This document shows, piece after piece, positions 51,028 through 60,019 of a stretch of DNA of 64,000 bases. Made by a program: the position numbers and the translations under genes. This DNA comes from Crocinitomicaceae bacterium (GTDB taxonomy: Bacteria; Bacteroidota; Bacteroidia; Flavobacteriales_D; Crocinitomicaceae). Numbering within the stretch: position 1 is the first letter of the stretch; each line of letters begins with the position of its first letter. The stretch lies in NCBI GenBank assembly GCA_016708105.1, contig JADJGJ010000001.1:806001-870000 (forward strand), given 5' to 3'. Below the pieces are notes generated by a model, which had not been told where the DNA came from, did no database searches, and saw only the letters and a program-made list of their open reading frames with translations.

Positions 51028-53322
51028 TCAGTCTATGTTCAGTATTTCCATTTTGGCAAACTTGAGTAAGAGTTGTTTGTTTCCAACTTGCGGAAAAAAC
51101 ACAGTTGCTTTAACCGGTGGTTTTCCCTCAACACCTACAACTTTGCCCTTTCCAAAACGCTCGTGCATGACGTTATTTCCAACTTTAATTTCGCTGAGAT
51201 CCGACTGTTTTACATCAAATGATTTTTGTTCTTGCGGTTGTGATTTTGATTCTTCAGATAACTGATCATTACTTGTTTTTCGAGAAGAAAAAAGTGGTGG
51301 TTTTGTTCTTCCTATTTTTCTTTCAAGATTGAATTGATTCATGGATACACCGCCTCCGCGCGTTGGATTTGAAATGTCAAGATATTCAGATGAAATCTCT
51401 TCAATAAATCTGCTGGGTTCACTTGTTATAATATTGCCATAACGATAGCGGCTGGTAGCGTAAGTTAGTGTTGCCTGTTTTTGTGCTCTGGTAAGGGCAA
51501 CATAAAATAATCTGCGCTCCTCTTCCAATTCTGCTCGTGAATGTAAGGCCATTTGTGAAGGGAATAAATTTTCTTCTAATCCTACAATATATACAAACGG
51601 GAATTCTAATCCTTTTGAAGCGTGAATAGTCATCAAATTGATGTGATCTTTATTCTCATTGTCTTCTTCATCTGCGTCTGTAAGCAAAGCAATGTCATTC
51701 ATAAAATCATTAAGAAATCCCACCGCATCTTCTGGCTGGTTTTCAGTAAATTCTTTTATACCTGCAAGCAATGCCTGAATATTTTCATATCGTGATACGC
51801 CCTCGGGTGATTTGTCATCATATAATTCTTTGAGTATTCCTGAGTGCCGTGCAATTAGTTGTGCCAATTCATGTGCGTCTGTTTTGTGTAGTTGCACACT
51901 GAAACTTTCTATCATGGTAACAAAGGCAGAAATTTTATTGAAACTGGCAGCAGGTATATCAGCTGGATATTCCCGTGGTTTTGACATCACATCCCAAATC
52001 CCGGTGTTGTGATGGCTGGCAGCAATGATGATTTTTTCAATAGTGGAATCGCCTATTCCGCGTTTGGGATAATTGATCACTCGTTTTAACGCTTCTTCAT
52101 CGTGTGGGTTTATGGCCAATCTGAAATATGCAGTGATATCTTTAATTTCTTTCCGCTGATAAAATGATAAACCTCCGTATATTTTATAAGGTAGATTCAT
52201 TTTTCTTAGTGACTCTTCAAATGCCCTAGATTGAGCATTGGTGCGATACAGAATCACAAAATCAGAATTATTTGCGCGTTCGTTGACTTTGGTTTCGTAA
52301 ATGTTGTTGGTGACTGTTTTCCCTTCTTCATTATCTGTTAACGTGCGTATTACTTTTATTTTACCGCCTGCCTCATTGGCTGTCCACACTTTCTTTTTAA
52401 TTTGATCTTTGTTTTTTTCTATGATGCTGTTTGCTGCGTCAACAATTGTTTGAGTTGAGCGGTAATTCTGTTCCAGTTTGAAAATTTTATAATCGGGATA
52501 ATCATTTTTAAAGTTCAAAATGTTTTCAATATTGGCTCCTCTGAAGGAATAAATGCTTTGTGCATCATCTCCTACAACGCAGAGGTTATTAAAAACGGCA
52601 GCAAGTTTTTTTACAATCAGGTATTGAGAATAATTCGTGTCTTGATACTCATCTACTAAAATGTATTTGAATTTGTGTTGATAATAATGCAATACTTCAG
52701 GGTGATCTCTTAATAAAAGATTTGTTTTGAAGAGAAGATCATCAAAATCCATTGCACCGGCCATAAAACAACGCTTTTCGTATGCTCGGTATACTTCAAA
52801 TAGACGTGGTTTCGCGCTCATGCGGTCTTCTCCAACTATTTCTGCGTTGGCTTCATATTCGGCTGCTGATATCAAATTATTTTTTGCACTTGAGATTCGG
52901 CCATGAACTAATGAAGGTTTGTAGGTTTTATCATCTAAGCCTAATTCTTTGATAATGGTTTTGAGTAAACTGCGTGAATCTTGTGTGTCATATATCGTAA
53001 AGTTTGATGGATATCCCAATTTTTGACTGTGCTGTCTCAATATCTTGGCAAATACGCTGTGAAATGTACCCATGGATATATTTTTTGCCTCAGAATCACC
53101 AACAATTTGCGCAATTCTGATTTTCATCTCTCGGGCTGCTTTGTTGGTGAAGGTCAATGCCAATATTTTAAATGGGTCAACCCCTTGACTAATTAAAAAA
53201 GCAATCCGATACGTCAAAACCCTTGTCTTACCTGATCCTGCTCCAGCAATTACCATGGTTGGTCCCACAGTATTGCGCACAGCTTCTATTTGTTCTTTAT
53301 TCAATGATTGCAAAAAATCCAT
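51028..53322 (-). CDS. uvrD: ATP-dependent DNA helicase UvrD/PcrA
   Basis: This 764-residue superfamily 1A helicase starts LNKEQIEAVRNTVGPTMVIAGAGSGKTRVL (Q motif and Walker A). It has FTNKAAREM (Ia), VDEYQDTN (II), VVGDDAQSIYSFRGA (III), EQNYRST (IV), MTIHASKGLEFPFVY (V) and YVALTRAQKQ (VI). A C-terminal ~55-residue tail (VGNNVMHERFGKGKVVGVEG to LLLKFAKMEI) is the PcrA/UvrD tudor-like domain that contacts RNA polymerase in other bacteria. It acts in nucleotide-excision and mismatch repair and in removing recombinase. It is divergent from the ribosomal operon and preceded by a perfect -7 box only 4 nt from the ATG. Confidence 0.96.
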   Translation of the reverse strand: MDFLQSLNKEQIEAVRNTVGPTMVIAGAGSGKTRVLTYRIAFLISQGVDPFKILALTFTNKAAREMKIRIAQIVGDSEAKNISMGTFHSVFAKILRQHSQKLGYPSNFTIYDTQDSRSLLKTIIKELGLDDKTYKPSLVHGRISSAKNNLISAAEYEANAEIVGEDRMSAKPRLFEVYRAYEKRCFMAGAMDFDDLLFKTNLLLRDHPEVLHYYQHKFKYILVDEYQDTNYSQYLIVKKLAAVFNNLCVVGDDAQSIYSFRGANIENILNFKNDYPDYKIFKLEQNYRSTQTIVDAANSIIEKNKDQIKKKVWTANEAGGKIKVIRTLTDNEEGKTVTNNIYETKVNERANNSDFVILYRTNAQSRAFEESLRKMNLPYKIYGGLSFYQRKEIKDITAYFRLAINPHDEEALKRVINYPKRGIGDSTIEKIIIAASHHNTGIWDVMSKPREYPADIPAASFNKISAFVTMIESFSVQLHKTDAHELAQLIARHSGILKELYDDKSPEGVSRYENIQALLAGIKEFTENQPEDAVGFLNDFMNDIALLTDADEEDNENKDHINLMTIHASKGLEFPFVYIVGLEENLFPSQMALHSRAELEEERRLFYVALTRAQKQATLTYATSRYRYGNIITSEPSRFIEEISSEYLDISNPTRGGGVSMNQFNLERKIGRTKPPLFSSRKTSNDQLSEESKSQPQEQKSFDVKQSDLSEIKVGNNVMHERFGKGKVVGVEGKPPVKATVFFPQVGNKQLLLKFAKMEILNID

Positions 53323-53326
53323 AATA

Positions 53327-53334
53327 CAAAGGTA
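53327..53334 (-). promoter_or_regulatory. Promoter -7 box for uvrD
   Basis: TACCTTTG on the minus strand matches TAnnTTTG exactly and ends 4 nt before the uvrD ATG, predicting a leaderless transcript. Confidence 0.5.
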
Positions 53335-53485
53335 AAACCTCCAATAGAATTTGACTTAACACACGTACCCTTTAATGACATTTGTGAATAACTATTAACT
53401 TGCTGATAATCAGTTTGACTATTATAAACTTTCGCTTATTCATCCAGAAAGTCCCGAAAAATCTCAAATTAATTTTAAACAAGTG

Positions 53486-53515
53486 TTGGTTTATTAAAAA
53501 AACTATATACCTTTG
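53486..53515 (+). promoter_or_regulatory. Promoter of the rpsL ribosomal operon
   Basis: TTG (53486-53488) and TACCTTTG (53508-53515) are separated by 19 nt, the best match in the window to the Bacteroidota TTG-N(17-23)-TAnnTTTG promoter. It predicts a leader of ~65 nt before rpsL. Confidence 0.7.
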
Positions 53516-53585
53516 CGCTCCCATTTTTTGCGAACATTGGGTCGATTTTATACGAAAACATTAGAAAAAACAAGCAATAGTTACT

Positions 53586-53969
53586 ATGCCAACCATTCAG
53601 CAGTTAGTAAGAAAAGGAAGAACAGCACCGGTTTATAAAAGTAAATCTGCCGCTCTAGATTCTTGCCCTCAAAAAAGAGGTGTTTGCGTGCGTGTGTACA
53701 CAACCACTCCAAAAAAACCAAACTCAGCAATGAGAAAAGTTGCAAGGGTAAGATTAACCAATAAAAAAGAGGTCAACGCTTACATTGGGGGTGAAGGACA
53801 CAACTTACAAGAACACTCAATCGTGTTGGTGAGAGGTGGAAGGGTGAAAGATCTTCCTGGTGTTCGTTACCACATCGTTCGTGGTGCGCTTGATACTGCC
53901 GGTGTTGAAGGAAGATTACAAAGAAGATCAAAATACGGGGCTAAACGCCCTAAAGCAAAAAAAGCATAA
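53586..53969 (+). CDS. rpsL: 30S ribosomal protein S12
   Basis: This 127-residue S12 starts MPTIQQLVRKGR. Both loops linked to streptomycin resistance carry the wild-type residues: TTPKKPNSA and GGRVKDLPGVRYH. S12 acts in decoding at the 30S A site. It opens a long operon, 12 nt before rpsG, driven by the consensus promoter at 53486-53515. No Shine-Dalgarno is visible. Confidence 0.98.
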   Translation: MPTIQQLVRKGRTAPVYKSKSAALDSCPQKRGVCVRVYTTTPKKPNSAMRKVARVRLTNKKEVNAYIGGEGHNLQEHSIVLVRGGRVKDLPGVRYHIVRGALDTAGVEGRLQRRSKYGAKRPKAKKA

Positions 53970-53981
53970 GCTCTATTAGTC

Positions 53982-54452
53982 ATGAGAAGAAGACAAGCAA
54001 AAAAGCACTCTATTTTACCTGATCCTAAATTTAAAGAGGTGGTGGTAACAAAGTTCGTGAACAGCATGATGCTTCACGGTAAAAAAAGTACTGCGTTTAA
54101 AATTTTCTACGAAGCAATGGATATCGTTGGGACTAAAGTAGAAAATGAAAGCCCATTGGACATTTGGAAAAAAGCAATGGAAAATGTTTCTCCTAACGTT
54201 GAGGTTAGATCTCGTCGTGTTGGTGGTGCTACCTTCCAAATCCCTTCTCCTGTTAGAGATGCGCGCAGACAGTCTTTAGCTATGAAATGGCTTATCACTT
54301 TCTCTCGTAAACGGAACGAGAAAACCATGGCATCTAAACTTGCTTCTGAAATTATCGCCGCTTCTAAAGAGGAAGGCGCTGCTTTCAAGAAAAAAGAAGA
54401 CATGCATAAAATGGCGGAAGCTAACAAAGCGTTCTCGCACTTCAAATTCTAA
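53982..54452 (+). CDS. rpsG: 30S ribosomal protein S7
   Basis: This 156-residue S7 starts MRRRQAKKHSILPDPKF and has KKSTAFKIFYEAMDIV and VGGATFQIPSPVRDARRQSLAMKWL. It binds the 3' domain of 16S rRNA and nucleates 30S head assembly. It lies 6 nt before fusA. Confidence 0.98.
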   Translation: MRRRQAKKHSILPDPKFKEVVVTKFVNSMMLHGKKSTAFKIFYEAMDIVGTKVENESPLDIWKKAMENVSPNVEVRSRRVGGATFQIPSPVRDARRQSLAMKWLITFSRKRNEKTMASKLASEIIAASKEEGAAFKKKEDMHKMAEANKAFSHFKF

Positions 54453-54458
54453 TTCGTC

Positions 54459-56594
54459 ATGGCTAAAAGAGATTTATCATATACAAGGAATATTGGAATC
54501 ATGGCTCACGTAGATGCTGGTAAAACAACAACTACAGAGCGTATCCTTTATTATACAGGTATCAGCCACAAAATTGGTGAGGTGCATGAGGGTGCAGCAA
54601 CCATGGACTGGATGGTGCAAGAGCAGGAAAGAGGTATCACCATCACTTCTGCTGCAACTACTTGTTTTTGGAATTATCCAACCGTACAAGGACAAAAAGT
54701 AGCTAATACAAAAGAATATCGTATTAACATTATCGATACTCCTGGTCACGTTGACTTCACTGTTGAAGTTGAACGTTCTTTGCGTGTTCTTGATGGTGCG
54801 GTTGCTCTTATCTGCGCTGCATCAGGCGTTGAACCGCAATCTGAAACTGTTTGGAGACAAGCGAATAAATACGGTGTTCCGCGTTTGTGTTTTGTCAATA
54901 AAATGGATCGCGCAGGTGCTGATTTTTTCCGCTGCATAAACGAAGTAAAAAATCGTCTCGGTGGTAATCCGGTGCCTCTTCAAATTCCTATTGGTGTTGA
55001 AGAAACTTTTAAAGGAGTGATCGATCTTCTGGATATGAAAGGTATTATCTGGAATGAGGCTGATAAAGGAATGACGTATGAGGTGATTGATGTTCCCGCT
55101 GATATGTTGGCTGAAGCCCAGGAGTGGAGAGATAAATTGATTGAATCAGTTGCTGAATCTGATGAAGCATTGATGGAAAAATTCTTCGAGAATCCGGAAT
55201 CAATCACTCGTGAAGAGATTATGTCGGCTATCCGTAAGGCAACTATCAATATGACAGTGCAACCAGTATTATGCGGATCAGCTTTCAAAAATAAAGGTGT
55301 TCAGACTATGCTGGATGCTGTGATGTCTTACCTTCCATCTCCTTATGATAAAGGAGCCGTTGAGGGCATTAATCCTGATACGGATGAAACTGTAAAACGC
55401 AATCCTAATCCAGATGAACCAATGGCTGCGCTTGCATTTAAAATCGCTACTGACCCATTTGTTGGAAGATTGTGTTTCTTCAGAATGTACTCTGGTAAAG
55501 TTGATGCAGGTTCATACGTTTACAATACAAGAACTGAGAACAAAGAACGTATTTCACGTCTTTTCCAAATGCACGCTAATAAACAAAATCCAATTGAATT
55601 TGTTGAGGCAGGTGATATTGCTGCTGGCGTTGGATTTAAAGATATCAGAACCGGAGATACTTTGTGTGATGAGAAAAATCCTATAGTTCTTGAATCAATG
55701 GATTTCCCTGATCCGGTTATTGGTATCGCTATTGAGCCTAAAACTCAGGCTGACGTTGATAAATTAGGTCTTGCTTTAAGTAAATTGGCTGAAGAGGATC
55801 CAACCTTTAAAGTATCTACCAATGAAGATTCTGGTCAGACTATTATTTCTGGAATGGGTGAGTTGCACCTTGAAATTTTGGTTGACCGCCTGAAACGCGA
55901 ATTCAAAGTTGAGGTAAATGAAGGTGCTCCACAAGTAGCATACAAAGAACGCGTCACTGCTGCCGTTGAGCATCGTGAAGTGTATAAAAAACAAACTGGT
56001 GGTCGTGGTAAATTCGCTGACATCGTTGTAAAAGTGATGCCTCAAGACAACGCTGAAAAAGTTGGTCTTGAATTCATCAATAATATCAAAGGAGGTAATA
56101 TTCCTCGCGAATTCGTTGCTCCTGTAGAAAAAGGATTTAAAGAATCCATGAAAAATGGTGTTCTTGCAGGATTTCCAGTAGATAGTCTTAAAGTTGAGTT
56201 GAATGATGGTTCATATCACGATGTGGATTCAGATTCTCTTTCATTTGAGATCTGCGCGCGCATGGCGTATAGAGCAGCATTGAAACTTGCAAAACCTGAA
56301 TTGTTGGAGCCTATCATGAAAGTTGAAGTGGTTACTCCTGAAGAAAATATGGGTGATATCGTGGCTGACTTAAACCGTCGTCGTGGTCAAATGACCGGAA
56401 TGGATGACAGATTAGGAGCAAAAGTTATTCGTGCTGAAGTTCCGCTTTCTGAGATGTTTGGATATGTAACAACCTTACGTACTCTTTCATCAGGCCGTGC
56501 TACATCAACTATGGAATTCTCTCACTACATGCCTTGTCCTAAAAACATCGCGGATGATGTGATTGCAAAAGTTAAAGGAAAAATTGAAGCTTAA
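54459..56594 (+). CDS. fusA: Elongation factor G
   Basis: This 711-residue EF-G has G1 AHVDAGKTTTTER, G2 RGITITSAATT, G3 DTPGHVDF and G4 NKMDRAG. Domains II to V follow, with VPLSEMFGYVTTLRTLSSGRATSTMEFSHY near the end. It catalyses ribosomal translocation with GTP. It is followed directly by rpsJ, with no tuf gene between, which is the Bacteroidota arrangement. Confidence 0.98.
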   Translation: MAKRDLSYTRNIGIMAHVDAGKTTTTERILYYTGISHKIGEVHEGAATMDWMVQEQERGITITSAATTCFWNYPTVQGQKVANTKEYRINIIDTPGHVDFTVEVERSLRVLDGAVALICAASGVEPQSETVWRQANKYGVPRLCFVNKMDRAGADFFRCINEVKNRLGGNPVPLQIPIGVEETFKGVIDLLDMKGIIWNEADKGMTYEVIDVPADMLAEAQEWRDKLIESVAESDEALMEKFFENPESITREEIMSAIRKATINMTVQPVLCGSAFKNKGVQTMLDAVMSYLPSPYDKGAVEGINPDTDETVKRNPNPDEPMAALAFKIATDPFVGRLCFFRMYSGKVDAGSYVYNTRTENKERISRLFQMHANKQNPIEFVEAGDIAAGVGFKDIRTGDTLCDEKNPIVLESMDFPDPVIGIAIEPKTQADVDKLGLALSKLAEEDPTFKVSTNEDSGQTIISGMGELHLEILVDRLKREFKVEVNEGAPQVAYKERVTAAVEHREVYKKQTGGRGKFADIVVKVMPQDNAEKVGLEFINNIKGGNIPREFVAPVEKGFKESMKNGVLAGFPVDSLKVELNDGSYHDVDSDSLSFEICARMAYRAALKLAKPELLEPIMKVEVVTPEENMGDIVADLNRRRGQMTGMDDRLGAKVIRAEVPLSEMFGYVTTLRTLSSGRATSTMEFSHYMPCPKNIADDVIAKVKGKIEA

Positions 56595-56605
56595 TAATAT
56601 TAACA

Positions 56606-56911
56606 ATGAGCCAGAAGATCAGAATAAAACTTCAGTCTTACGACCACAATTTAGTAGATAAATCTGCTGAGAAAATTGTGAAAGCCGTTAAGGCAACTGG
56701 TGCTGTTGTGAGTGGTCCTATTCCACTGCCTACACACAAACGTATTTATACCGTGTTGAGATCACCACACGTAAATAAAAAAGCACGTGAGCAATTCCAG
56801 TTGTGCGCGTATAAAAGACTGATCGACATTTACAGTTCTTCATCAAAAACGGTTGACGCCCTGATGAAACTTGAACTGCCAAGTGGAGTGAACGTAGAAA
56901 TTAAAGTTTAA
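56606..56911 (+). CDS. rpsJ: 30S ribosomal protein S10
   Basis: This 101-residue S10 starts MSQKIRIKLQSYDHNLVD and has the GPIPLPTHKRIYTVLRSPHVNKKAREQF core. It takes part in 30S head assembly and, as NusE, in transcription antitermination. It lies 11 nt after fusA, leaving no room for a separate S10 leader of the E. coli type. Confidence 0.98.
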   Translation: MSQKIRIKLQSYDHNLVDKSAEKIVKAVKATGAVVSGPIPLPTHKRIYTVLRSPHVNKKAREQFQLCAYKRLIDIYSSSSKTVDALMKLELPSGVNVEIKV

Positions 56912-56923
56912 TAGATAGAAAGT

Positions 56924-57538
56924 ATGCCAGGAATTATTGGAAAAAAAATCGGGATGACTAGCATCTACAGTGCCGAGGGTAAGGCAACACCATGCACGTT
57001 GATTGAAGCTGGTCCTTGTGTTGTGACACAAGTGAAAACCGTCGAAAAAGATGGATACAATGCTGTCCAACTAGGTTTCGGAGAAAAACGCGTAAAAAAT
57101 ACGCCAAGCGGACTGAAAGGTCATTTTGAAAAAGCTAAAACAACACCAAAACAAAAACTTGCCGAGTTTAAAGGTTTTGATAATCTGAACCTAGGTGATG
57201 TTGTGAACTCCTCTTTCTTTGCAGAAGGTGATTATGTTGATGTAATCGGAACAACAAAAGGTAAAGGTTTTCAAGGTGTAGTTAAACGTCATGGTTTTGG
57301 TGGTGTGGGTGAAGCTACCCACGGTCAACATAACCGTCTCAGAGCACCTGGTTCTATTGGTGCATGTTCATACCCTTCTAGAGTATTTCCCGGAATGAGA
57401 ATGGGTGGACAAACAGGTAATGGCCGTGTTAAAATGCCAAACCTGCAAATAGTAAAAGTATTAACTGACAAGAATATCATTTTGGTGAAAGGATCTATTC
57501 CTGGACATAATGGAGCTTTTGTTCTAATTCAGAAATAA
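56924..57538 (+). CDS. rplC: 50S ribosomal protein L3
   Basis: This 204-residue L3 starts MPGIIGKKIGMTSIY. Its central loop reads GTTKGKGFQGVVKRHGFGG, and the GRMGGQTGN-type region (here GMRMGGQTGNGRVK) approaches the peptidyl-transferase centre. It is an early assembly protein of the 50S subunit and lies in the usual S10-operon position. Confidence 0.98.
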   Translation: MPGIIGKKIGMTSIYSAEGKATPCTLIEAGPCVVTQVKTVEKDGYNAVQLGFGEKRVKNTPSGLKGHFEKAKTTPKQKLAEFKGFDNLNLGDVVNSSFFAEGDYVDVIGTTKGKGFQGVVKRHGFGGVGEATHGQHNRLRAPGSIGACSYPSRVFPGMRMGGQTGNGRVKMPNLQIVKVLTDKNIILVKGSIPGHNGAFVLIQK

Positions 57539-57539
57539 C

Positions 57540-58166
57540 ATGGACGTTAAAGTAGTTGATATAAAAGGAAAAGAGACAGCTAAGACAGTGTCATTAGTTG
57601 ATTCTATCTACGCAATTGAACCTAACGATCATGCGATTTATTTGGACGTTAAGCAACATCTTGCGAATAAAAGACAAGGAACTCACGATTCAAAAGAACG
57701 TGGTGAAATCACAGGGTCTACTCGTAAATTGAAAAAACAAAAAGGGACTGGTGGTGCCAGAGCTGGTAGCATCAAAAATCCTGAATTCAGAGGCGGTGGT
57801 CGCGTATTTGGTCCACATCCAAGAAATTATGAGATTAAACTGAATCACAAGGTAAAACGTCTTGCTCGCAAATCTGCTCTTTCATATAAAGCGAAAGAAA
57901 ACAATATTATCGTGTTGAATAATATTGATCTAAAGGCAATTAAAACTAAAGATTTCATGAAGGTTTTAACTGATATGAATCTTGCGTTTGACAAGGTACT
58001 TTTCGTTTTACCTGCAGAAAATAAAAATGTGTTCCTTTCTTCACGCAATATTCAAGGAGCAAATGTGATTACTGCAGATAGTTTGAATACATACGAAATT
58101 CTCAATGCCAATAAATTGGTGATTGTTGAAGATGCAGTAGGAAAAATCGAATCTATTTTGAACTAA
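57540..58166 (+). CDS. rplD: 50S ribosomal protein L4
   Basis: This 208-residue L4 has the exit-tunnel loop STRKLKKQKGTGGARAGS, then RGGGRVFGPHPRNYEIKLNHKVKRLA. The tunnel-tip residues look wild type for macrolide sensitivity. It begins 1 nt after rplC. Confidence 0.97.
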   Translation: MDVKVVDIKGKETAKTVSLVDSIYAIEPNDHAIYLDVKQHLANKRQGTHDSKERGEITGSTRKLKKQKGTGGARAGSIKNPEFRGGGRVFGPHPRNYEIKLNHKVKRLARKSALSYKAKENNIIVLNNIDLKAIKTKDFMKVLTDMNLAFDKVLFVLPAENKNVFLSSRNIQGANVITADSLNTYEILNANKLVIVEDAVGKIESILN

Positions 58167-58179
58167 TGAACAGATAGTC

Positions 58180-58476
58180 ATGAGCAACATCATTATAAAA
58201 CCAATTTTGACAGAGAAGGCGACAAATGATAGCGAGGTTAAAAATCGCTTTGCATTTGAAGTATCGCTCAATGCGAATAAAATTGAGATTAAAAAAGCCG
58301 TTGAGAAAATGTACAATGTTCACGTTAAAGGTGTGCGTACATTAACTTATGGTGGAGGTAAACCAAAGAAAAAATATACCTCTAAAGGAGTTTCTGAACA
58401 ACCAAATCCGGTGTGGAAAAAAGCCGTGGTTTCTGTTGTTGAGGGAGAAACAATCAATTTGTACGATAATATCTAA
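58180..58476 (+). CDS. rplW: 50S ribosomal protein L23
   Basis: This 98-residue L23 starts MSNIIIKPILTEKATNDSE. It has AFEVSLNANKIEIKKAVEKMYNVHV and the basic loop near KGVRTLTYGGGKPKKK. It lines the tunnel exit and docks trigger factor and SRP. Confidence 0.97.
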   Translation: MSNIIIKPILTEKATNDSEVKNRFAFEVSLNANKIEIKKAVEKMYNVHVKGVRTLTYGGGKPKKKYTSKGVSEQPNPVWKKAVVSVVEGETINLYDNI

Positions 58477-58488
58477 GCAATTAATAAA

Positions 58489-59313
58489 ATGGCAGTTAGA
58501 AAATTAAAACCTATCACCCCAAGCCAGCGTCACAAAATTGCGCGGGATTTTTCAGGGCTTTCAAAAGTAGCTCCTGAGAAGTCTTTAGTGACTACTAAAA
58601 AACGTTCAGGCGGCCGTAACAATACGGGAAAAATGACCATGCGCCAAATCGGGGGTGGACATAAAAAGCAATATCGCATTATTGACTTTAAAAGAGACAA
58701 AGCTGGTATTCCTGCTACTGTGAAAACAGTTGAGTATGATCCAAATCGTACGGCAAACATTGCTCTCCTCGCTTATGCAGATGGTGAAAAAAGATACATC
58801 ATAGCACCGGAAGGATTAAAAGTTGGAGATGTAATCGTATCTGGTAAAGGTGTTGCACCTGAAATTGGAAATACTCTTTTTCTTGGTGAGATTCCATTGG
58901 GTACTGTAATTCACAATATTGAGTTAAAACCAGGCAGAGGAGCTGCTCTTGCCAGATCAGCAGGTACTTCGGCTCAGCTTGCCGCAAGAGAAGGAAACTA
59001 CGCAGTTATTAAATTGCCTTCAGGCGAAACTCGTATGATTCTTACTACATGTATGGCAACTGTGGGTATAGTATCTAATGGTGAACACATGTTGGTTGAA
59101 TATGGTAAGGCCGGTAAATCAAGATGGGAAGGTAGAAGACCTCGTGTTAGAGGTGTTGTTATGAACCCTGTTGATCACCCAATGGGTGGAGGTGAAGGTC
59201 GCGCCTCTGGTGGACATCCTAGATCTCGTAAAGGTATTCCTGCTAAAGGATACAAGACAAGATCCCGCGTGAAATACTCGAATAAATACATTATTGAAAG
59301 AAGAAAGAAATAA
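58489..59313 (+). CDS. rplB: 50S ribosomal protein L2
   Basis: This 274-residue L2 has KKRSGGRNNTGKMTMRQIGGGHKKQYRIID near the start. The C-terminal MNPVDHPMGGGEGRASGGHP contains the conserved histidine region near the peptidyl-transferase centre. It lies between rplW and rpsS in standard order. Confidence 0.98.
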   Translation: MAVRKLKPITPSQRHKIARDFSGLSKVAPEKSLVTTKKRSGGRNNTGKMTMRQIGGGHKKQYRIIDFKRDKAGIPATVKTVEYDPNRTANIALLAYADGEKRYIIAPEGLKVGDVIVSGKGVAPEIGNTLFLGEIPLGTVIHNIELKPGRGAALARSAGTSAQLAAREGNYAVIKLPSGETRMILTTCMATVGIVSNGEHMLVEYGKAGKSRWEGRRPRVRGVVMNPVDHPMGGGEGRASGGHPRSRKGIPAKGYKTRSRVKYSNKYIIERRKK

Positions 59314-59319
59314 TTTGGT

Positions 59320-59592
59320 ATGAGCAGATCGTTAAAAAAACCTCCTTTCGTTCACTACAAATTAGTGAAAAGAGTTGATGAGGCTCAGGGTAATGACAAA
59401 AAAGCAGTGATTAAAACATGGTCACGCTCGTCAACAATCATCCCTGAATTTGTTGGATTTACTTTTGCCGTGCACAACGGTAATAAGTTCATACCGGTTT
59501 ATGTGACTGAAAATATGGTAGGGCATAAGCTTGGTGAATTTGCACCTACTAGAACCTTCCGTGGTCACGCAGGTAATAAGAAAAAGAAATAA
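59320..59592 (+). CDS. rpsS: 30S ribosomal protein S19
   Basis: This 90-residue S19 starts MSRSLKKPPFVHYKLVKRV. It has KTWSRSSTIIPEFVGFTFAVHNG and GHKLGEFAPTRTFRGHAG. It forms part of the 30S head with S13. The gap to rplB is 6 nt. Confidence 0.98.
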   Translation: MSRSLKKPPFVHYKLVKRVDEAQGNDKKAVIKTWSRSSTIIPEFVGFTFAVHNGNKFIPVYVTENMVGHKLGEFAPTRTFRGHAGNKKKK

Positions 59593-59615
59593 TTTATAGC
59601 TAAATTTTTATAAAA

Positions 59616-60011
59616 ATGGGAGCTAGAAAAAAAGAAATGGCGGATAAACTCAAAGAGGTAAAAAGCAGAACTGCTATTGCCCGCCTTAATAATTGTCCGA
59701 TTTCTGCAAGAAAAATGAGACTGGTGGCAGATCTTGTACGTGGTGTTGAAGTGAACAAAGCACTGAATATTTTACAGCACAACGCTAAAGAAGCTGCTGG
59801 TCGTCTTGAAAAATTGTTGCGCTCGGCTATTGCAAACTGGGAACAAAAAAATCAAGACAAAAGTATTGAGAACGAAACTTTGGTAGTAGCTGAGGTGAAA
59901 GTTGATCACGCCGGCATGCTGAAGAGAATTTCTGCAGCTCCGCAAGGACGTGCGCATAGAATCAGAAAAAGATCGAACCATACAACATTAATTGTTGATA
60001 GTAAAAAATAA
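59616..60011 (+). CDS. rplV: 50S ribosomal protein L22
   Basis: This 131-residue L22 has NNCPISARKMRLVADLVRGVEVNKALNIL and the tunnel hairpin RISAAPQGRAHRIRKRSNHTTLIV. Residues 1-20 form a short N-terminal extension (MGARKKEMADKLKE) common in Bacteroidota. An alternative start at the internal ATG at 59637 cannot be excluded. Confidence 0.97.
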   Translation: MGARKKEMADKLKEVKSRTAIARLNNCPISARKMRLVADLVRGVEVNKALNILQHNAKEAAGRLEKLLRSAIANWEQKNQDKSIENETLVVAEVKVDHAGMLKRISAAPQGRAHRIRKRSNHTTLIVDSKK

Positions 60012-60019
60012 GTTGACCA

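Noticed and set aside
54477..56045. Several long antisense frames inside fusA and other ribosomal genes
   Set aside because: They are reverse-frame shadows of highly conserved genes and carry no family features.
56595..56605. Missing tuf gene between fusA and rpsJ as an anomaly
   Set aside because: This order is usual in Bacteroidota, where tuf lies elsewhere.
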